Origin: Panacagrimonas sp046594215
GTDB lineage: Bacteria; Pseudomonadota; Gammaproteobacteria; Nevskiales; Nevskiaceae
NCBI GenBank assembly: GCA_046594215.1
Contig: JBKJPX010000094.1
Coordinates: forward strand, 10,058-74,057
DNA: 64,000 nucleotides
Direction: 5' to 3'
Position numbers and translations under genes: made by a program. The notes under the pieces are model-generated. The model made no database searches. It saw only the letters and a program-made list of their open reading frames with translations, and was not told the origin of the DNA. Of this stretch, positions 58,416 to 64,000 are shown piece after piece. Numbering within the stretch: the stretch's first letter is position 1; each line of letters begins with the position of its first letter.

Positions 58416-58979
58416 TCAGATGGAGTCGATCCACACGCGCAGATGCCGTGTTTCCATCACGACGATCTGGGGATCGCGCAGGCAATGGGCGAGCAGAGAC
58501 ATGCCTTGCAGCGCCGAAAGAAGATGAACGGCGAGCACCTTCTTGTCCCGCCCGCGCCCTAAGGCGGCGAACTGTGCCTCGATCCAGACGAGCAGCTGGG
58601 CAAACGGCAGCGCCGCTTCGTCAGCCAGCGCGCCTTGCTCCTTGGCCAGTTCGGCGCACAGGCTCCCGACCGGGCATCCCGCGCGCGTCAAGGTTTCGCG
58701 GTTGTCGACGCTCATCCGGACCAGTGCCTTCAGCCGCCCCCTGGGGGAGCTGGCCTTGTCCCACTCGTCGCCGAGCTTCCGAAATTCCGCACAGCGCTGT
58801 GCGATAACCGCCTCGGCGATCGCCGCCTTGGTCCTGAAATAGTAATAGACGTTTCCGAGCGGCACGCCCGCGCGGTCGGCGATATCGGCGAGCGCCACTT
58901 TCCCCAGGCCGCGCCGGTGGCTGAGCTCTGCTGCCGCCTTGATCAGGCTGCTTCGTTTCTTTTCTGCGGTGCCGATCAT
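58416..58979 (-). CDS. TetR-family transcriptional regulator
   Basis: 187 residues. The helix-turn-helix reads LIKAAAELSHRRGLGKVALA then DIADRAGVPLGNVYYYFRTK, the classic TetR pattern. The C-terminal ligand domain includes CPVGSLCAELAKEQ, as in the AcrR/NemR-like branch with a reactive-looking Cys. It lies upstream of the epimerase gene and probably represses it and itself. Confidence 0.9.
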   Translation of the reverse strand: MIGTAEKKRSSLIKAAAELSHRRGLGKVALADIADRAGVPLGNVYYYFRTKAAIAEAVIAQRCAEFRKLGDEWDKASSPRGRLKALVRMSVDNRETLTRAGCPVGSLCAELAKEQGALADEAALPFAQLLVWIEAQFAALGRGRDKKVLAVHLLSALQGMSLLAHCLRDPQIVVMETRHLRVWIDSI

Positions 58980-58982
58980 GAA

Positions 58983-59001
58983 TAATCAGTCAGTCAACTA
59001 A
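58983..59001. promoter_or_regulatory. Candidate TetR operator upstream of tetR
   Basis: TTAGTTGACTGACTGATTA (minus strand) lies 3 bases before the TetR start. Tandem GACT units framed by TTA and TTA are typical of TetR/AcrR operators. It is AT-rich against the local background. The match is by appearance only. Confidence 0.5.
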
Positions 59002-59115
59002 CCAAGTCTCAGAATGGACGCCGCCATCCGCGAGGTCAAGCTCGCCGGCCCCGGCGATCCCGGCCCGACCGGGCGCTGCCGTTACAGGCTCAGCCGACGG
59101 TGAGGATTGGAAATG

Positions 59116-59568
59116 TCACGGGGCCAGGTGCGAGTCGATGGAGAAGGCTTCGTTGCCGGCTTCCGCCGCCGCGCCGATCTCGCGAAAGTACTTCGGCGCG
59201 CCGCCGAAATCGAACAGCGTGTTGGCGCGCGCTGAAAGTTGGTCCCGATCACCGGCAGCCTTGAATGCAAGCAGCTTCGCGAGGAGCGTGAGCAGTTCCG
59301 GATCGCGATGCGAAGGGGGTATGAGGCGCAGATGGACGAACGATACCGGCGCCGCGATTACGAGCTCTGGCAAACCGGAGTGTCGCTGGGTTGTTGGATC
59401 GGCTCGTAACGCACCCGGTAATTTGTGTCGCTCCATCGTCGTGCCCTCCACGCGTACGGTCGACACGTTCCGATCCCTGCTAGCTACGAAAACTCCTTGT
59501 TCCGGATTTAAATATTCCCTGATCCGCGACACGGGAATTTGCGGCAGAACCTGCGAAAAGCCGGCCAT
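59116..59568 (-). CDS. Hypothetical protein in the accessory region
   Basis: 150 residues from ATG 59568 (MAGFSQVLPQIPVSRIREYL). The middle (PELVIAAPVSFVHLRLIPPS, then LLTLLAKLLAFKAAGDRDQL) and the end (GAPKYFREIGAAAEAGNEAF) look like a folded soluble protein, but no family is recognised. It lies between the TetR gene and the candidate attachment site, so it could be element cargo. Base use is less GC-biased than in the core genes. Confidence 0.5.
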   Translation of the reverse strand: MAGFSQVLPQIPVSRIREYLNPEQGVFVASRDRNVSTVRVEGTTMERHKLPGALRADPTTQRHSGLPELVIAAPVSFVHLRLIPPSHRDPELLTLLAKLLAFKAAGDRDQLSARANTLFDFGGAPKYFREIGAAAEAGNEAFSIDSHLAP

Positions 59569-59710
59569 TTCTCATGCTTGCCTGGGCTCGCGAGGGCGTT
59601 TTCGGCGAAATTCCCTGTTAAATACCCTGAAACCAGGGAAAGCGGCTGAGACTCCCTCGGAGGAGACTGCCTCCACCGCCACTTTTCTATCGCGCACGCG
59701 ACATATTAGC
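59569..59710. other. CCCTG/CAGGG box cluster and tRNA-end copy
   Basis: This stretch holds TTCCCTG, TACCCTG and CAGGGAAA boxes (59610-59642, with the palindrome CCCTGAAACCAGGG) and then the diverged copy of the tRNA-Ser end and flank (59676-59703). Similar box clusters are seen at the ends of integrated elements in other proteobacteria (general impression). It may be a recombinase-binding or attachment region. Confidence 0.4.
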
Positions 59711-59852
59711 CGTTGGTCGCAAATAGGCCCGTAATTGCGGCCCTGTCGTGTGCTAAGCGAACCGCGGAGCAGAAATTCGGGCCGAGTTGCGCCCTCTTCC
59801 GGGCCCTCTTTCTCCATCTCACCATCACTCGGTTCGCTTCGCTCTTGGCAAT

Positions 59853-59875
59853 GAAAAAGCCCGCCGGAGCGGGCT
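59853..59875 (-). terminator. Intrinsic terminator after the recombinase remnant
   Basis: On the minus strand AGCCCGC and GCGGGCT pair over 7 bases around TCCG and are followed by TTTTT. It lies 19 bases beyond the recombinase stop. Confidence 0.8.
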
Positions 59876-59893
59876 CGTCAGTCGAAGTCGCGG

Positions 59894-60955
59894 CTAGCTG
59901 AATCCCAGGCTCGTTCGCTGGTCCGCCCACCGAATGGGGAGCTGCTTCCGGGTAAGCGATTCCGCGGTGAGGCCCACCGGCTGCCCACCCTTTACGACGG
60001 CCTCGACGATGTCGGGCGCCAGGAAGGCCAGGGGCAGCATTCGGGAGACGTAGCGGTCGGTTACGCCCGCCGCTTTCGCTATCTCCTTGACGGTCGCGAC
60101 CTGACCGGACACCAGCATCTGCCACCAGCGCATGCCTCGGGCTACCGCCTGGACAAGAGCCGGGTCCGGGGGCGTAGAGGCTTTTACGGCAGCCCCAGGA
60201 ATGATCAGGCGCCGTTCGACTCCCCGACGCCTCATCTGGATCTCGACCGTCCGCTCGATCGTCACCGGGTGGACGCAGTCGAGCCTCACCCGGACTCTCA
60301 GGCTGTTTGCAGTTAACTGCGCGGATTCGATGCGAGACAGAATGTCGCGCGTCTGAGGGTGGTCGAGCAGCACCTCGATCTGCTTCTCGGGAGCCCCCTC
60401 GGCCAGTGCCGCAGACACGATGGCGGCCTTGTCGCTGAGCGCCTCGGCGGCAACGTCCTCGACCCGCCCTTCGATTTCGTTGGCTGGCAGGCGCCACGCG
60501 CTGCGCTTCTCGCCATCTGTCGGCAGTGAGATGTAATACCGATACCGCCTTCCCGACTTGATGGCGTGAGTCGGCGTTAGCGCCCTTCCCGACTCGTCGA
60601 AGGTCTTGCCGAGAAGCGGACTCGAAGCGGTTCTCCGGGTGGGGCTATCTCGTACAGCGTGGACCTGCAGCTTTTTCTGGACTGCGTCCCACGTCTTCTT
60701 GTCGACGATCTCGTCGTGCTGCCCTGGATGAAACTGACCCTTGTGACGGATCAGACCGCGATAGAGCGGATTGGCCAGGATGCAGTACAGGGCACCGCGC
60801 GAGAACCGCGGTAGCCCTTCACCCTCCCGATTCGCCTTTGCCCTGGGGCCGATCCCGGAGTGGGCCAGCTCGTCGACCATTTCTCGAACGCCCGAGCTAC
60901 GCAGGTAGCGTTGGAAGATTGTTCGGACAGACTCTGCTTCCGTGGACCATTGCTC
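59894..60955 (-). pseudogene. Large serine recombinase, N-terminal catalytic domain lost
   Basis: The frame runs from about 60955 (EAESVRTIFQRYLRSSGVRE) to the stop at 59894. It carries the Recombinase domain (FSRGALYCILANPLYRGLIR, HKGQFHPGQHDEIVDKKTWD), the zinc-ribbon-region equivalent (SPLLGKTFDESGRALTPTHA, GRRYRYYIS) and the typical end (VTDRYVSRMLPLAFLAPDIV, LPIRWADQRTSLGF). The resolvase domain with the active-site serine should precede EAESV but is missing. At that point the DNA turns into an IS30 N-terminus, so the gene was cut by that element. The protein cannot recombine DNA. Confidence 0.88.
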
Positions 60956-61137
60956 CGTTCCTGGGCTTCATACCATCGGGACAAAGGGTCGTTGTCCCGT
61001 ACGTTGCGCCGCACCTCGCGCCAGATCGTCGTTCGGTGACGGCCCATCTGTAACGCAATCTTCGGAACACTCAAGCCTTGCTTGAGAAGCTGTCCGAGCC
61101 TATACCCCTCACCCGGGGTGAGCTGGACGTACGTCAT
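60955..61137 (-). mobile_element. IS30-family transposase fragment (N-terminus)
   Basis: ATG 61137 begins MTYVQLTPGEGYRLGQLLKQ, then GLSVPKIALQMGRHRTTIWR and EVRRN, the IS30 helix-turn-helix. After about 60 residues the family match ends and the sequence joins the recombinase in another frame near 60955. The DDE catalytic part is gone. The fragment is inactive. Confidence 0.8.
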
Positions 61138-61138
61138 G

Positions 61139-61174
61139 AGGTCTCTCTCTTTCTTGGCGGAAAGCGAGACCTCA
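61139..61174. repeat. Inverted repeat upstream of the IS30 fragment
   Basis: GAGGTCTC and GAGACCTC (8 bases each) stand 20 bases apart just before the IS30 ATG. They may belong to the leader or end of the original IS30 element. The 280 bases that follow, up to 61455, show no supported gene. Confidence 0.4.
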
Positions 61175-61455
61175 GTATTTCAGTTCACCCCTTCGCCTTC
61201 GTAGCCCCGCCGCGCGTTGCACTTACTCTGTGAATTCGCGCCAATTAACGCGTCCCTCGACCTGCATTGCCGACCTGATATGCCCGCGCGATCGCCAAGG
61301 TACACGCACGTCACTTCAGCTATCAACCATGCTTCAGCCTTGCACACGACGGCGTAACGAATTCTTGACGGCAGTGATCCTCATCACACTACTACCTAGA
61401 CTCACAGAAGGTTGTTGGATAGTGTCGCAACCGGACGCTACCAAATGGAGGAAAT

Positions 61456-61914
61456 ATGGCCCGGCTCATTCTGATGGGAGGCGTCATATGCAATTGGAAC
61501 ATAGACGCCAATGTCGGCCTCGCTAGTGCCAATCGTCAGGACGATGTCGAATTGGTGCAGCTCGGCTTCATCGCGATGTTGAAGAATGGGAACCTCAATG
61601 GTAACGATGGCGCAAAGGGCGCCGCCAGCGCCATCGTTCTTGGCGCACCCTGTTCGGGCCGACGTGGTGACGTACTGGTCGACACCATCATCGCGTTCCA
61701 ACAACCCCGCGGGTCTATCCGGGACGGGCATGTAAGCGTAATGAAGCAAGGAGACGGAACCTATGCTGATCGTGTGGGTCGATTCTCGTTCGTGATGGCT
61801 ACTTTGAACAACAACCTCTTCGACCTGTTGCCGAATCTCTATCCCAGACTGGATCTCTTTCCCGGCTGCCCACCTCGACTCAAGGCAACGGCTAAGACAG
61901 CCTTCGTTCGATAG
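61456..61914 (+). CDS. Unknown protein in the low-GC accessory segment
   Basis: 152 residues from ATG 61456, with GGAGG 6 bases upstream, a better ribosome site than most genes here. The sequence (MARLILMGGVICNWNIDANV, then GLASANRQDDVELVQLGFIA) has no signal peptide and no recognised domain. Its codon use is less GC-rich than in the core genes. A paired role with the peptidase gene at 62385-63140 is possible but not supported by strand or spacing. Confidence 0.6.
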   Translation: MARLILMGGVICNWNIDANVGLASANRQDDVELVQLGFIAMLKNGNLNGNDGAKGAASAIVLGAPCSGRRGDVLVDTIIAFQQPRGSIRDGHVSVMKQGDGTYADRVGRFSFVMATLNNNLFDLLPNLYPRLDLFPGCPPRLKATAKTAFVR

Positions 61915-62384
61915 ATCGAAATTCGGCCGCTTTTCTTCCGGCGGTTCCTCTCATACCGACCAGACTCTCTCGAGCTACGCGACCACGATCCGACCGTGGA
62001 CCGCATCCGTCGCTTGATATGTTGGTCATCCGCGCCGAGCCGCGCTCACCGCAACGACCGCACTTCGAGCGCAGCGCCAGACGCTATAGCTGCTTCTCGG
62101 TGCCGTCGTAGTCCGGGAAACCGTGCGCGTCATCGAATGCCCGCAAGCACGGCAGGTCTAGGTTTGAGTCCGGCGGGGATCCATTCAAGACGGCGCCGGG
62201 TGCTGTATGACCGTACAGTACGGAGGCACTGTACTCACGCATGGACTGTCTCGCCGTCCCTATTTTGCAACCCCCCTACGTCGGCGGTCGATCGACCACA
62301 ACCGCAATCAAGTATCAATTTGCGCGCTTACGGTCCAGCACCATGCAACGTCGTTCGACGCAAGCCGCAAACACGATCGCGGTA
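61915..62384. other. Non-coding stretch of the accessory segment
   Basis: 470 bases with no supported gene. Frames that stay open are Arg/Ser/Pro-rich and lack starts. The composition is less GC-rich than the core. Nothing else is recognised. Confidence 0.4.
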
Positions 62385-63140
62385 TCACTTTTTAAACAAG
62401 ACCATCGCGGGCTTTCCCTCAAAGTAAGAGAAAGGATGGGCCATGTACGCTGCATCATGAGGATCCATGCATTTGATCGTCCTGCCACTCACGCCATAAA
62501 CAACCACGGTATGCGAGAAGTCCGGCCCCGACTTGAAGATAAGGAGAAGCGGAGCTCTTGAAGACTTCAGAACGGTCTCGATGTAGGCGCCCGTAATCGG
62601 GAACTGAAGACTCGACGAAACTTTCATCCCAAAGTCGTGCGCGACCACAGTACCGAATGTCTTTTCGCTGATGCCGTCATCCGAAAGATCTGCATATTGA
62701 TCAACCAGATCCGGATAACCTTTGATTGGCGTCGTAGACGTTCCTCTCCGTCCCGTTATTTTCATCCAGGAATAAAGCGCCGCAGCCCAGCAATGATTTT
62801 TTTTGACGTTCTGACCAACGATCGGCGGCTTTTGCGCCAGGGTCAATCCGCCCGTTTGGATTGGCAGCCATGCGGTCCACTGCATGCCGCCTTGAGAGGC
62901 CGGGAGGAATGCGGCGATCTGGTCAGTGCTGACGAGTCCGCTGAGATGGTAATACCGAAGTTGCCCTTCTAGCCGGTATTGCTTCGCTACGAAGCCAGGA
63001 TTGGACTTTGCCCTCAGTTCAGATCCCTCCGGCATTCCCCACACCGCAACATCGGCGGTCCTAGCTGGCGTCATGGTGAGCGCAGTCAAGCTCGGCACCC
63101 AATACTGCTTATCGGGTGGAACTGGAACGAAGTGAGACAT
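62385..63140 (-). CDS. Papain-like cysteine peptidase (C39/C70-type fold)
   Basis: 251 residues from ATG 63140, with GGGGGA upstream. An N-terminal half of about 105 residues has no recognised domain. The second half has a papain-like triad: oxyanion Gln110 and catalytic Cys117 in VGQNVKKNHCWAAALYSWMK, His210 in SHTVVVYGVSG and Asp226 in CMDPHDAAY. This layout is that of AvrRpt2/C39-type peptidases, used in effectors, toxins and bacteriocin processing. There is no signal peptide. It stands alone on the minus strand in a low-GC island between an IS30 fragment and an IS3 element, so acquisition by transfer is likely. Confidence 0.75.
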   Translation of the reverse strand: MSHFVPVPPDKQYWVPSLTALTMTPARTADVAVWGMPEGSELRAKSNPGFVAKQYRLEGQLRYYHLSGLVSTDQIAAFLPASQGGMQWTAWLPIQTGGLTLAQKPPIVGQNVKKNHCWAAALYSWMKITGRRGTSTTPIKGYPDLVDQYADLSDDGISEKTFGTVVAHDFGMKVSSSLQFPITGAYIETVLKSSRAPLLLIFKSGPDFSHTVVVYGVSGRTIKCMDPHDAAYMAHPFSYFEGKPAMVLFKK

Positions 63141-63458
63141 TGGCAATTCCCCCGATTGCTGAGCACCAACGTGGCGCAGGCCCGCACCCTACAATATCGG
63201 GAACTCCGGTACGCCGTCATCCCTGACTTCGTGTCCGGGCCCGCGCCTCCCAATCAGTCGGCCCACCCAGATTGCCTGCAGCGCCGCGAAATGTGCGTGG
63301 AGCGATGGATTGGCGTGTGACGTACCGCACATCGAGCAATGAATGCCGATTGTTTTACCTTCCTCTCAATCGCGTCCGTGAGTTTTCGTTACCTATGTGA
63401 AGCGTCCTCGCTGATTCGAGCCAGTTAGAAGTAGAGTTTCCACGACCAGGAGCTCTAC

Positions 63459-63725
63459 GTGAAGAAGTCGAAGTTTTCTGAAGAACAGATCGTCCGGATC
63501 CTCAAGGAAGTCGAGGCCGGGGCCAAGGTGCTGGAGACGTGCCGCAAGCATGGGATGTCGGAGCCGACGTACTACGCCTGGAAGGCCAAGTACGTCGGCA
63601 TGGACGTCTCGCAGCTACGCAGGCTCAAGGATCTCGAGGGCGAAAACGCCAAGCTCAAGAAGATGTACGCCGAGCTGGCCTTGGTCCATAACGCGCTTCA
63701 GGACGTCATCTCAAAAAAGCCCTGA
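63459..63725 (+). CDS. IS3-family transposase OrfA
   Basis: 88 residues: helix-turn-helix MKKSKFSEEQIVRILKEVEA, CRKHGMSEPTYYAWKAKYVG and a leucine-zipper-like tail ending LQDVISKKP, close to the IS407 group. It binds the element ends. The start GTG lies at 63459. It ends just after the slippery site used to make OrfAB. Confidence 0.92.
   Translation: MKKSKFSEEQIVRILKEVEAGAKVLETCRKHGMSEPTYYAWKAKYVGMDVSQLRRLKDLEGENAKLKKMYAELALVHNALQDVISKKP
63713..63719 (+). promoter_or_regulatory. Slippery A6G site for -1 frameshifting
   Basis: AAAAAAG near the end of orfA is the classic IS3 slip site. A -1 shift here joins TCA-AAA-AAA to GCC and continues into orfB without an intervening stop. Confidence 0.85.
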
Positions 63726-64000
63726 GCCAGGCGCAGCGAGTGGATCTGTGTCTGGCGATGGAGCAAACCCACGGGGTCAGTCGGCGAGCGGCCTGCCGCG
63801 CGCTGCGTCTTTCCCGCTCGGCGCCGTACTACCGATCCCAACGGCCAGACGACACGCCCGTGATCGAGGCCGTCAGCGCTCAGATCACGGAGAACCCTGG
63901 CCACGGCTTTGGCCTGCTCGCGGGCAGCCTGCGCGAGCAGGGCGCCCCGTGGGGCAAGACTCGGCTCTGGCGCATCTACTGCGATCTGAAACTCAATCTG
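63719..64000 (+). CDS. IS3-family transposase OrfB (partial, produced by frameshift)
   Basis: The -1 frame stays open to the last base of the window. It reads ALSQAQRVDLCLAMEQTHGV, SRRAACRALRLSRSAPYYRS and NPGHGFGLLAGSLREQGAPW, the N-terminal HTH_21 region of IS3 OrfB. The DDE catalytic core lies beyond the window. Confidence 0.9.

Larger units (their letters stand above)
63424..64000 (+). mobile_element. IS3-family insertion sequence (left part)
   Basis: The element appears to begin near TTAGAAGTAGAGTTTCC (about 63425), and contains orfA and the start of orfB joined by a slippery A-run. The right part lies beyond the window. The stretch before it (63141-63423) shows no gene. The exact left end cannot be fixed without the right terminal repeat. 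Confidence 0.75.

Noticed and set aside
61230..61526. Short plus-strand frame before the unknown island gene
   Set aside because: It lacks a ribosome site, overlaps the better-supported start at 61456, and its product has no recognisable fold.
61996..62427. Plus-strand frame between the unknown gene and the peptidase gene
   Set aside because: Arg/Ser-rich product, runs into the 3' end of the peptidase gene on the other strand, and no good start.
63219..63242. Possible palindrome copy CTGACTTCGTGTCCGGG in the accessory island
   Set aside because: The arms pair poorly and the site is in DNA of different composition. It was not counted in the repeat family.

Overview
The window is high-GC, densely packed chromosomal DNA from a gammaproteobacterium. 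The best guess is the Xanthomonadales/Lysobacterales or a close relative. The guess rests on gene order (gshB, yqgE, ruvX, pyrB and a non-catalytic pyrC next to pilH-pilJ; leuS-lptE), on many lipoproteins and GTG starts, and on short palindromic repeats scattered between genes. It is inference from gene content only; no 16S rRNA gene is present.

Layout. 1-2139: the end of an unknown gene, then a copper-radical (galactose/glyoxal oxidase-like) lipoprotein. 2350-9504: gshB, yqgE with an unexpected EF-Ts-like N-terminal domain, ruvX, pyrB, a pseudo-dihydroorotase, and pilH-pilJ. 9663-11315: pckA. 11444-17211: a PQQ cluster (pqqA-C-D-E, no pqqB), a divergent prolyl aminopeptidase and a MoxY/MoxX-like two-component system. 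17297-20563: an MDR reductase, a carotenoid oxygenase and a DUF502 membrane protein. 20591-25063: a 1490-residue lipoprotein joining a copper-radical oxidase, Ig and PKD modules, a beta-propeller, a di-heme cytochrome c region and a PA14 domain. 25330-37457: mixed housekeeping and envelope genes (AmpG-like permease, DUF4442 protein, AcpH, acyltransferase, a lone GspE/PilB ATPase, a polytopic membrane protein and an LVIVD-repeat lipoprotein). 37806-44058: DUF47/Pit phosphate transport, mutM, an Old Yellow Enzyme, purT and a second Fpg-like protein. 44584-57082: typA, a small secreted protein, an acyl-CoA ligase, leuS-lptE overlapping a convergent glcF, a DUF481 protein, a thioredoxin-like ferredoxin, a deformylase and mltF.

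57155-64000 is accessory. A tRNA-Ser(CGA) gene is followed by an epimerase and a TetR regulator. A decayed copy of the tRNA 3' end and its flank lies at about 59.68 kb, then a serine recombinase cut off by an IS30 fragment, a compositionally different stretch with a papain-like cysteine peptidase and an unknown small gene, and the left part of an IS3-family element that runs off the window.

Themes. Periplasmic or surface redox chemistry stands out: two copper-radical oxidases with intact ligand residues, PQQ synthesis with a linked sensor/regulator, and a di-heme module fused to one oxidase. The strongest candidates for something undescribed are the 1490-residue oxidase/cytochrome fusion, the EF-Ts-like/YqgE fusion, the terminator-like hairpin touching the typA start codon, the lptE/glcF coding overlap, and the peptidase gene of the accessory island.
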